Below are positions 12,011 to 22,027 of a DNA stretch of 64,000 nt, one piece after another. The stretch is taken from contig NC_134013.1 in assembly GCF_040712315.1 (NCBI RefSeq), positions 12,001,001 through 12,065,000 of the forward strand. The letters are read 5' to 3'. Positions within the stretch are counted from its first letter, which is position 1. Each line of letters opens with the position of its first letter. The position numbers and the translations under genes were made by a program. The notes under the pieces were generated by a model. The model saw only the letters and a list, made by a program, of their open reading frames with translations, was not told the DNA's origin and did no database searches. The stretch is from Castanea sativa. Taxonomy: Eukaryota > Streptophyta > Magnoliopsida > Fagales > Fagaceae.

Positions 12011-12790
12011 CTTGAGAGATTCTAATATAGGCATAATTGACAATTAAGATACTCCATGTGTTCTTCGCATTAAATACCTTACCCATTTCATTTTTACAAA
12101 AACTACATATATAGGTGTCATGTACACCTACGAAGCTACTAATTAATGTGAGTTTTTTTTTTCTTTTTTTTTGGGGGGGGGGGGGATTAATTAGTCTATA
12201 CATTAAAAAAAATGTCAGAATTGTTTGGTGGTTAGGCGGTGAAAAAGCTAATTATTGAAATGGAAAATCTTTTAAATATTTGTTATTGTACATTCCGTAC
12301 ACACATTATGTTAAAATAGTGTTTTTAAGATACAATTTCAATCTATATGAAACTTTATATATGGTAATTATGAGTATGTAATAAGTAGTGCATGATAACC
12401 ATTGCTCTTAAAATGAGTTTCAATAAAAGTAGTGACTAAAAGACGCTTTGAAGACGAAATAAATCTGATGTTAAAAAATTAAATTAAGAAAATTTGATTA
12501 GTTTCAACCATGGTTTTAAAAGTTAGGCCAAACTGACCAGTCCGACTGGTTAAACCGGAAATTGGCCACAGTTCAGTTTGGAAACCCCCCCCAAAAAAAC
12601 TGGTCAAAAACCGTATTGAACGGAACCAGAGGCAAATCTGGTTTTTCCCCCGGTCCGGTTTCAACCAATAATAGCATCACTCAACATTTTCACTTGCCAG
12701 TATGGCGTTACTTTTGTTGCACCCATCGGCTATTGCCTCCTGAATCTTGATCATACTATTATTATTACAATTTGATTACTATTATCTACT

Positions 12791-12958
12791 CAAAATCATT
12801 GATCTTTTAATAGATCTAGACGTTCACAAGGCTTTGTGATCATGTGAACAACTTCCTTCGTGGTGGATCAAGCAGAACTCTTATCCTCAACACTTAACGT
12901 AGCAATATAATATCGAAGCTGCATCAGATCAGAGGACTGAGAGAGCTCTAGTGGAATT
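12791..12958 (-). pseudogene. Decayed fragment of a CLV1-like receptor kinase 3' end
   Basis: This stretch matches the end of the CLV1 gene at 45.7-45.9 kb, in the same orientation. The minus strand reads VEDKSSA, then a stop, then STTKEVVHMIT, against [19 protein letters not shown] in the intact gene. The match also covers GAAGCTGCATCAGAT and the 3' flank (TTGATCTTTTAA against TTGATCTTTAGC). About 75 bp of coding sequence is missing in the middle, along with a short piece next to the stop region. It is a non-functional relic of a duplicate gene. Confidence 0.75.
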
Positions 12959-13922
12959 ACAACTGAAGTACAATGAGATATCGAAGTTGGAATCTCACGA
13001 CTAATTATGGTTGTTTGCACTTATGTTAATCAAGTACTGACAACATTGATAAATCGAAGATGTCATTAGTAATTATCTCACTGTGAAATCTATTCATGTC
13101 TAGTAATAAAATTTTCCAACTTTTCAGATTTCCAATATGGTTGAAGAGATTTTTCCTATGACTTTATTGTTGGATTAGCGTGAGACTTACAACTGAGTCC
13201 CCTGAGATATTGGAGCGTGCTTGCTAGAGAAGTTGTTATTGCTAATATCGATCATTTCCCCATGAGCAAATTAAACATCCTAGTTGGAATCTTCTGGTTG
13301 AGTAAGTTCTTCTGGATTCAGACTTTCATTGGCGACTTACAGTCACCCAGCCAGGGGTGGCTCAACCATTAGGGCGCATAATTAAGGCACTCAAATAGAA
13401 GAAGTCACACTAAAATATAATATATTATATCTTCTTTTTTTTTTTTTTGAGAAACAATATATTATATCTATTTGTTTTATAATATTGCTCAAAAGTAATA
13501 TTGTAATAAATAAGTAAGACCTCTCACTTGGATTTTTCAAGATATCTTCTATTAGCGAACAGAATGTCATGTCTATCTGTTTTATGATGTAAAAAAATTT
13601 AATTAAGGCTCAAAAATTTAATAAGTAAAAATTGTTATTAAAATATTATACTATTTTTTAATGTTTAACATTTTATTAATACATTTTACTATGCTGCGGT
13701 CATTTTAATCTTCCTTTATCTCTTTATCAAAATTAAAATTAGAATTAATGGTTTTCTTGAAAAATTCATTACTAAAATCCATTGTTTAATAAATGAAGTC
13801 CAACATTGCCAAGATAATGACCGTCTAAAATGGACAAAATTTAAGTATAAAATTGGTTGTAGCTTAAGGCTACAATCTTACTCAATTTATTTTTATTGGA
13901 AGTATATTTTGGAAAAACTTAT
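12959..13922. other. AT-rich spacer left of the fold-back element
   Basis: No gene seen. Poly-T and (ATATTAT)-type stretches occur near 13430-13470. No extension of the CLV1-like fragment could be followed past about 12960. Confidence 0.35.
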
Positions 13923-14291
13923 TGTAAGGACACAATTCGAACTCCCGATCCACAATCAAAAGGGAAAGTGCTTGAAAAGCTTTTTTACAATAAATTTGTA
14001 GAGAGTGGGCTCGAAATCTAGATTTCAAAGGTGGTTTAAACAACAAAGAAAGAAAGGGCTTTGGGCCTAATGGCACAAATAAGGAGTTATCTGTAATAAT
14101 ATCAATGAAAGCTCCTCCTCGGACACAATCCGAGGATAGTTTATAATATTGCTTCTTAAGGTCGATTACAATTGTTTATACTATTCTTTTTCTTTTCAAA
14201 GAAAAGCCTCCCCTTCTTCCGAAGGTCACTTCTCTTATTTATACTTCATCTTCCTCCCCTTCTCATCTTCCACCTCATTTTTATAACGCCT
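13923..14291 (-). repeat. Inverted partial LTR (left arm of the fold-back)
   Basis: It pairs with 19165-19529 in inverted orientation at high similarity over about 365 bp. Shared blocks are TTACAATAAATTTGTAGAGA, GCTCCTCCTCGGACACAATC and ATCTTCCACCTCAT. It covers the LTR from just upstream of its TATA region to its end. Similarity stops at about 14291, where the CCTCGGA array begins. Confidence 0.85.
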
Positions 14292-15075
14292 GGATTCTCG
14301 GACCACATACCTCGTCTAAATTGATATTTTTTTTTATCAAGTGTTAAACAGAACCTTAGTTATGTCTGGTCCTCGGATCATCTACTTTGGGAAAATTAAC
14401 ATTTCAACTGTTTCATCTAAGTATCAAACTGAAGCTTGGTGTGCCTAGATCCTCGGACCACATACCTCGTCTAAATTGATATTTTTTATCAAGTGTTAAA
14501 CAGAACCTTAGTTATGTCTGGTCCTCGGATCATCTACTTTGAAAAAATTAACATTTCAACTGTTTCATCTAAGTATCAAACTGAAGTTTGGTGTGCCTGG
14601 ATTCTCGGACCATATACCTCGTCTAAATTGATATTTTTTATCAAGTGTTAAACAGAACCTTAGTTATGTCTGGTCCTCGGATCATCTACTTTGGTAAAAT
14701 TAACATTTCAATTGTTTTCATCTAAGTATCAAACTGAAGCTTGGTGTGCCTGGATCCTCGGACCACATACCTCGTCTAAATTGATATTTTTTATCAAGTG
14801 TTAAACAAAACCTTAGTTATGTCTGGTCCTCAGATCATCTACTTTAGGAAAATTAACATTTCAATTGTTTTCATCTAAGTATCAAACTGAAGCATGGTGT
14901 GCCAGGATCCTCGGACCACATACCTCGTCTAAATTGATATTTTTTACCAAGTGTTAAACAGAACCTTAGTTATGTTTGGTTCTCAGATCATCTACTTTGG
15001 GAAAATTAACATTCCTTTTCTTTTTCTTAAAGTATCAAAGCTTGGTATGCCTAGGTCATTAGACCATATACCTTA
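14291..15075 (+). repeat. ~152-bp tandem array rich in CTCGGACCACATACCTCG
   Basis: Five full copies and a decayed sixth start near 14293, 14450, 14605, 14752, 14906 and 15052. Each copy is a dimer of two related ~75-bp halves: one with CTCGGACCACATACCTCG, the other with CTCGGATCATCTACTTTGG. A ~75-bp version of the same family sits at the same place in the second element (27395-28060). It is non-coding and marks the region between pol and the antisense gene. Confidence 0.9.
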
Positions 15076-15438
15076 TTTCATATATTTGACATAAATCAAA
15101 CTAGAGGTCTAAATGAAAAATCTACTGCTTAAAAGTCTCCCTGAGATAGTGATAAACGGATAAGAAATCCATGAGCATCACTTAATGCATCTCCTGGCAT
15201 ATTAAACCTGCCTATAGCATTAAGTTTGATCCAGTTTTTGGCTTTGACTTTAGTAAATTAATAAGGGCGAAAGGATTACTGTTCTAAATATATGGCAAAA
15301 CAAAACAAAAGTGAAGGCCATCAAACAAAAAAGAACTTGCACTTACATTAAATTCAGAAAGTACTTTGTAATTACAAGGAACTTGCGAAATTACACTTAG
15401 CAGAAAATAAAGAAAAAACCAAAACTAAGGAAAACCAG

Positions 15439-16355
15439 TCACTGCTTCAATTTTATCTTCAGAGGACCTTTAGGGTCTTGAGGAGGTGGAAGCTACACCG
15501 AGGCCTCATCGGCAATTCCTTTGCCTTTGGAATCATCCTTCAAAGTTATCGGATTTTCTTGGTCACCCAGCTCATCCTTGGAAGATTCCTGAAGGTCACT
15601 TGAAGGCTGTATGTCTTCTAGTGCCTTCTCTTGTATTGGATCAACTTGCTTGAGGAGATCTTTAGAAAGAGTTGAGTGTTCAGCCTGTTCACCTCTCTTA
15701 TCCTCAGATGATACCTAGGCAGCTTCATTGTCAGCTTGAGGAGCGTCAAAAGCTCGAATTGCTGGAGGATAGTAGACACTCTCTGCTTTCCAAAAAGTAG
15801 AAGAGACATCAACCCCAGCTTGGGAAAGTGCCTCGTTCCACACTTGGAGGCAGTAATGTCTACATACCTCGAGAACCTGAGCCTTGAAGGTTTCCGTGAT
15901 CTCCTTCACACCTATCTCGTAACCTTCTTGTTCAGCTAGCTCCTTTGAATTTTCGACCTCTTCTTTTGCCTTTTCAGCTCTTTCCTTTTCTTCAAGGGCT
16001 TTCTCTTTGCCCTTGATGGCCTCCTCTTTAACCCTCTCAGACTCCTTCAGATATTTTTTCAGATCCTCAATAAGCTTTCGTGTTGCAGCGAGGTTCTCGT
16101 CGGCTTGTCGGAGCATCAGTCGCTGGTCCTCGGCCTGTTTAGTGGTTGTTTTGAGATCAGCCTCTAAACCTGACCTTTCACTCTCTGCCTTAACCAACTT
16201 GGCTGAGACCTCCTGCAGCTTCTTCTTCTGAATGTCCGAGATCCTTTGGGCGGCTTCACGCCTTGATTCCTCAGCCCTCAGAGACTTGTATAAGCTGATG
16301 GCAATCTCTTCTGCCCTATGGGCAGATTGAACAACCTGTGAACAAAAAAAAAAAA

Positions 16356-16399
<44 letters not shown>

Positions 16400-18138
16400 A
16401 AGTTTTATAAAAATAAAAATATATATATATATATATACAATAAAAATAGATAAGGCTTAGAAGGAAAACTTACCATCGCAAGCTCCTTCTTCAGAATCAT
16501 GAAGACATTATGGTCTCTTTTCTTGTTGAGCTCACCCATGTCCTCAGGAAGCAGCAACGCTTGCTTCAATGCATCTGCCATGCACGCAGCAGTCCCCTCA
16601 TCAGAGTTTCTGATGGACGCATCCACGGTAATAGCCCGGTCGTCCATGGTCATGTTAGGGAGCCATAGAGGAGCCTGCACGGTCACCTGCGATTCGGTCC
16701 TTTTGTCTGACCTGGTCTGCACCGTGCGGGCCTGCTTACTACCCTTTTCAATCTCGGGCTCTTTAGGAAGAGAGCCCTTCCTTACCTCCATCACTTCCTT
16801 TCCCTTTTGCTGTTCCCTTTTCCTTTTAAGGTCAGCCGGATTGGGACTTTGAGTTTGGGGAGGAGGAGGAGGAGGAAGGAGCCTAGACTCAGGGCCTTTG
16901 TCAACACCCTTATCTTGGGCCCTAGGGCGCAGTTCCTTAGGAGGCTCTTGAGAGCCTGTGTGACCCTCAAGCACATCTTTTAAACTGGGCTTGACCTTGC
17001 GCTGAATGCCTATGTTATCGGATTGGTGAACAATGGCTGGCAAGACTTGTGAAGAGGTGCTGAGGATAGAAATTGAGTCTTCGGGAGAGTGGGGTTGGTT
17101 AAAAACCTTGAACTTGTCCTCGGAATCAGATACCTCGACGATGTTTTCTTCTTCCTTTACAGTAGGATGGGAAGACGTGGCTTCACCAAGTACAGATTGT
17201 GTGGGAATAGGGACTAAGGGAATCCCAACTGGAGCAGGTTGTGGTGGTTGTATTGGTTGAGTGATCGGAGTACCTTGGGGAATAGGAGCCCCTTCCGGTA
17301 GCAGGAAACCTTCAACAACAACGCTAATCCGAGGAAGGCGGGGTTCCTTGGCTTTGATCACGCACTTCGGTGCCTGAAAGGCTTTGGAAATTGGATGTAG
17401 CCGAGGATGAGATGAGCCGCTCGGAGTTGGCCGTCAGTATGCACAAAAACTTCGGCTTGTAGGATCCTGTCCAAACGTCCAAAATCGACAAGGAGAGGAT
17501 GACGATCCGCTGCGTGTGGATCTGTAGAATTATCCAAAAGGAAAAGGGTAAGAATAAATAAGAAGACAAAAAAAGAAAAAATATATAATGACGGTTTTTA
17601 GGGTTCTAGATAAAAAAAAACCAAAAACTTCACCTGGAGTCCCCTCCCTTGTCGGACAGGGTAAGCCGTCGTGCCAATTTCCTGATACGATCAGGAAGTC
17701 GTTTTTTAGACCCTTATTAGATTCGGGCAGACACTGAATTAGCCTAACTTCTGGGTATCTAGATTTTAGGTAATATTCGTCTTTCTTTGTCAGGTAATGG
17801 AGGTTATAAACCCAGTTCACGTCGTGATGAGTGAGCCCTAGGTTCATCCTCTCGTTTAAAGCGTCTATGGAACCTAAGATCCTAAAGACATTTGGGGCAC
17901 ACTGGGTGGGAGTTAATCTAAAAGCCCTAAGGTAATCCCTAGTCATAGTTCCCATGGGGATTCTCATTCCCCCTTCGATGAATGCAATCATCGGGATTAC
18001 TACCTCCCCCGTTTTTCTTTTTTCAAAACATTCCTCCTCGTTACAGTACCTGATAGATACGTTTGAGGGGATTCGGTACTTAGCCTTGAACTGTTCTATT
18101 TTTTCGTTTGAATCCACCAGGGACGCAAATCTACCCAT
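15439..18138 (-). pseudogene. Antisense-ORF gene of Tat-type retrotransposon (PF04195-like domain), three exons
   Basis: It starts at ATG 18138-18136 (MGRFASLVDSNEK). Exon 1 is 18138-17634 (CCAG|GTGAAG), exon 2 is 17521-16474 (ATG|GTAAGT), and exon 3 is 16335-15439. Junction 1 joins as ...GTP|DPHAADRHP in phase. Exon 1 carries the region with EGGMRIPMG and PTQCAPNVFRILGS that I associate with the 'putative gypsy type transposon' family. Exon 2 is proline- and acid-rich. Exon 3 is a long charged coiled coil followed by CRHYCLQVWNEAL. Damage: a one-base loss near 17395, and TAG codons at 15715-15717 and 15493-15495. The frame continues coherently to TGA at 15439-15441, so both TAGs are probably mutated CAG. 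The product's function is unknown; in some Tat elements such antisense genes are kept for long periods. Confidence 0.75.
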
Positions 18139-18412
18139 ATTTGAAAAAGGGGGGTGTGAAGAAACTAAAAAAGAACTATGCCGAGGATGAAAGATACAGA
18201 GAAAAAGAAAAAGAAAGGGAGAGAAAGAAAACAAAAGAAACAAAGAGCTGATAAGAAGGGGAAAGAGTATGGGAGAACTTACTTTAAAAAAGAAGAAGGC
18301 ACGGTCACCTCGGACAAAGTATTTGGTAAAATGAGAAGGCACATGAAGGTAGCAAATGTGGCAGGTACGTTATGAGGTTATTGTAGTGTGAAAGATTTGA
18401 AGAAAATTAGTG

Positions 18413-18453
18413 TTTATATATCAAAAGGAGTTATGAAGCGGGAGAATTCCCGC
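18413..18453 (-). promoter_or_regulatory. Promoter of the antisense gene: TATA box plus GC palindrome
   Basis: On the minus strand TATATAAA (18420-18413) lies 275 bp before the ATG. The hairpin GCGGGAGAATTCCCGC (18438-18453; perfect 6-bp arms, 4-nt loop) sits 17 bp upstream of it. The same pair occurs with 16-bp spacing in front of the antisense gene of the second element. TTCCCGCC resembles an E2F site, which is inference only. Confidence 0.6.
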
Positions 18454-18699
18454 CTCAACCCAGGAACGGCTCTCAACCTTGGATATGTGTCACATTGTTG
18501 AAACATGGGGGACAGAGAGACGCTAGAAATTAATTCAGGGGCGTTTCACATGTCGGAGTATCGGGAACATGCGACGGGCAATTCAAAAGTCATTGTCCCC
18601 GTCAGCAATATTGCCAAAAATTCGCAAGACAAAAAGGAGATTTAAGTCGAGATCCTCTTTTCCTCCTGAGGTGAAGAAATAAAGAATCTCGAGGGGCAT

Positions 18700-19529
18700 T
18701 GGGCCTAGTAATTTACCAAGGATGGCCCAACAAAGTCTTTTAGGCTAAAAACCCAAATCCGAGGACATCAAATGATCTAGGAGTACATGAATGTACCTCA
18801 TAAAGAAAATGCCAAGTAAAGATATGATAAACGAGTGACCAATTACGTCCGAGGAATAGATTTGTCCTCGGGTTTTTAAGCTGAGGTCATAAGAAGAGAG
18901 GTTTAGTGTCCCCGGGCTTTGTTATTAGAAATCCAATGACTATGAGAAGACATGGAACACGTAGAGGACAATAGGAAGAGCGGTGGAATATCTAAGGTAA
19001 AGCTGCTACCACCGCCCATACATTAAAAGCTCTGTAATTAATATACTGACTGCATAGATGAAAAGATGGGACCTGAGCATGAGGTTTGGAACTTGGTCCC
19101 TGACCCCAGCGGACTTTGGGGAAGAATTGATGGGACAAATATCCCAAACCAGCGTTACAACCATGAGGTGGAAGATGATAAAGAGAAGAAGAGGAAGTAT
19201 AAATAAAGGGAAAGACCTTCAGATCAAGGAGAGGGCTTCTTTCTGTAAAGGAGAAAGACAATAGTATATGATAATCTACAATTGTAACCAACCTTAGGAA
19301 GCAATATTATAAACTATCCTCGGATTGTGTCCGAGGAGGAGCTTTTAGTTATACTCTTACAAATAACTCTTTATTTCGTGCCATTGGGCTTGGAGCCCGT
19401 TCTTTTCTATGTTATTTAAAACCATCCTTGAGAACTAGATTACAAACCCACTCTCTACAAATTTATTGTAAAAGGGCATTTCAAGCCCATTTCCAACCTT
19501 AGATTGGGAGTTTGAATTGTGTTCTTACA
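18700..19529 (+). repeat. 3' LTR of the fold-back Tat element
   Basis: It follows the polypurine tract AATCTCGAGGGGCA, starts TGGGCC and ends TTCTTACA. It contains a TATA box (TATAAATA, 19198-19205) and downstream a hairpin, TCCTCGGATTGTG with TCCGAGGA (19317-19337). The layout and ends match the LTR at 31737-32539 (TGTAGG...CCTTACA). Confidence 0.75.
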
Positions 19530-20028
19530 GTTCTAATACTAATTGTCTTGATATTTTTAGAATTAAAGTTTTAAAATATGTTTTATAAATATATGAAAAC
19601 AGTCTAATTAATGAATTAAATTATATAAAAGTATTTATTTTGTTTCAAATTCATGTATCTCTTATAAAATATTTAGTAATAATAAATTTTACATTTGCAT
19701 CTGGCCCTAAAATGTGAATTTTGTGAACCATGAATATGAGCAAGGTTTGAATCTGAATTATAGTATTCAAAAGAAATGACACCATTTGGAATCTCTAATT
19801 TTTTTTTTTTAAATTTCTATTTAAAATATCTATGGATATGAAAATTTTTCATTAGCAATGTGACCATATTTTGCATGAAATGCATTTAACATGCTAATAT
19901 CATAGTAATATTTCGTGATTTATAGTAGTATTAGTACAAAGAAACCAATTCATTTGAGGGTAAAGTCATTATTAAATTAAAAAAAAAACAAATATCAAAT
20001 TTATGGTTTTAAAAAGAAGAGTTTAATG
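19530..20028. other. AT-rich spacer
   Basis: No gene or element recognised between the right LTR and the solo LTR; AT-rich with short poly-T and poly-A runs. Confidence 0.4.
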
Positions 20029-20033
20029 AGTAC

Positions 20034-21619
20034 TATAGACACCGCATTTTGTACCCCTTACGACTCGAGCCCTCGTTCCCCAATGATGCTCAAACTCTAA
20101 GGTCCAAGGCCAGCGTAGAGCTCAATCAGATATTAAATTGACTTAAGGAGTGTTAAAATGGAAAATATAACCTTTTAAATGAGCAAAGTTCTATTTTTGG
20201 AAATAAAATGACCAAAGTGACCCTCAGCCTGTGTACGTGGGCCAAAGCTTGCGTACAGGCATATTCCTGCATACACAACTAGGGTTTCAGAAGCATAAGA
20301 AAAGCTGAGGTTTGGAATGAATCCCACATCGTCTGGGAACCTCTCCAAACCCCATTTTTTCCACTATATAAAGCCTTACATGATACATTTTCAAAACACA
20401 CAGAAATCCCAAGGAAAAAACCTAAGATTCACTAGAAAATAGTAAATCAAAAGGGAGTTTTTCACAAAACACCCTCAAGTAAATTTTATTTGATTGAGAC
20501 ATTTTTTAGCCACAATCCTTTTAGTTTAACATTGCTAATCGCTTGTTTAATGACTTGTGATAGATTTAACTAAAGGGAACGGTTAAAATCAAAGCATGGG
20601 AACTTATTTTTTGAGGTATCAAGCTTCAAATTTTCTTTTTTCTTTTTAGTCTTTCTTTTGCTATTTAATATGTTTTTCTTGCTTTGTTTGTGTTATAACC
20701 TGTTTGTTTAGAGTAGGTTTATGTTTTTTTGTATATTCTGAGCATGTTTGTTTGCTAGAATTAGGGTTTTCATTTCTACTCTATTTTTTAGTTTATCTGT
20801 TTTTGGGTTAGGGTTCAGGTGTGTTTGCGTACGCATACTTTTGTATGCGCAAGTAGGGTTGAAGTATGCGCACGCATACAACTGGCTTGCGTATGCAAGC
20901 CTATGTATGCGTATGCATATTCATGCCTAGAAACCCAAAATTTGCTTTTCTTGTTTCCTTTGATTTGTTTGCTTTACCTAATATGCCTTTGTTTTAACCT
21001 TCTTATATGCTTTTAATTTGTTTTTCCTTTGTTCACATGTTTGTTTGTTATTGTATACTAGATTAGGGTTTATCTTCTTGTTTCTTAATCTTAGTACCAT
21101 GACATTCATTCACATGCCCAAGCATTGATGTCATATGGGCTGAGTTGCTGCAAGGTAAGTAAAGGTAGGTCATGCATTGATATGATCATGCATCTTTTGT
21201 GATGAATGTGCTTGTATGATGTTTGGTTTTAAGTATGGAAGTTTACAAGATCTTGCGATTGCCATGATTAAGTTGCTGTCTTACTTTAGATGTATGATAG
21301 GGTTTCACATGCTAGGGTTTCTTTTTGTTTTTGGCTCTCTCATGTTGATTGTTAGATTTATGTTAGTGTGTGTGTGAGTCTAGAATACAAGTGTTGAATT
21401 AGTTTTTAATAGTGTTAAGAAATAAAACACAACGATGGGAGGCCAACCTTAGGGTTGGGCGATCTTGGGTGCCTAACACTTTCCCAAGAGTGTACCTAAA
21501 CTCCGAACCCATATTCTGGTAATAAGATCAATGGTCCTTCCTCGAAGGACGCTATATATATGGTTCCTAGACCATTGTAAAAACTAGGTGCCGACTCCCC
21601 CCCCCCCCTTGTGTCCACA
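20034..21619 (+). mobile_element. Solo LTR of an LTR retrotransposon with AGTAC target duplication
   Basis: AGTAC stands immediately before (20029-20033) and after (21620-21624) a 1,586-bp unit. It starts TATAGACACCGC (probably a mutated TG start) and ends GTGTCCACA. It holds a TATA box, a cluster of CGCATAC/GTATGCG motifs at 20826-20925, and a C-rich run near the right end. No internal retrotransposon sequence is present. This is the signature of a solo LTR left by recombination between two LTRs; superfamily cannot be told from the LTR alone. Confidence 0.85.
20365..20372 (+). promoter_or_regulatory. TATA box in the solo LTR
   Basis: TATATAAA in the context CCACTATATAAAGCC, about 330 bp into the LTR, as expected for the LTR promoter. 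Confidence 0.5.
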
Positions 21620-22027
21620 AGTACCATTGTTGATACCAGAATCATATGGGGCAACCCAAACTTATCCGGTAAAATAATTGAGGATAAGGTGGATGAATAT
21701 ATTTTATGTTTTTTGGTTGTATGGAATAAGAAAAAATACCCAAGAATTAAAAAGATAGATAAGATTACCACCAAAGTAAACTAAAATGGATACAAATATC
21801 ACTACCCAAGAGATACAGAAACTGGGACTCGCCACCCAAAAAGAAACCACCCAAGGGATAAGAGTTAATTTAGAAGAAATCCATCTTCTGAAAAACACAA
21901 GCTTTTTAATCTGAAAATACACTTTGATTTTATTTGATTCAGCTAAAAGGCTTAAATAGAGCTTAGAACAACCCTCTAAGTACATGAAAATCAAAATAGC
22001 AATTAAAACATTAACTTAACACGATTA

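Larger units (their letters stand above)
13923..19529 (+). mobile_element. Fold-back derivative of a Tat-type Ty3/gypsy retrotransposon
   Basis: The right part is ordinary for this group: a tandem array (14291-15075), an antisense gene (18138-15439), a polypurine tract (AATCTCGAGGGGCA) and a 3' LTR (18700-19529) ending GTTCTTACA. The left end is not a 5' LTR. It begins TTGTAAGGACACAATTCGAA, the reverse complement of the last ~365 bp of the right LTR, followed directly by the tandem array. The unit is therefore flanked by long inverted repeats. No pol or gag is inside. Flanking bases do not match (CTTAT against GTTCT), so I see no target duplication. It may be a rearranged insertion or a member of a fold-back subfamily. 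Confidence 0.75.

Noticed and set aside
14291..15075. Possible CRISPR-like array
   Set aside because: A plant nuclear tandem repeat: units are contiguous and diverge along their whole length, with no repeat/unique-spacer pattern.
13918..19534. A target-site duplication for the fold-back element
   Set aside because: CTTAT on the left and GTTCT on the right do not match, so none is claimed.
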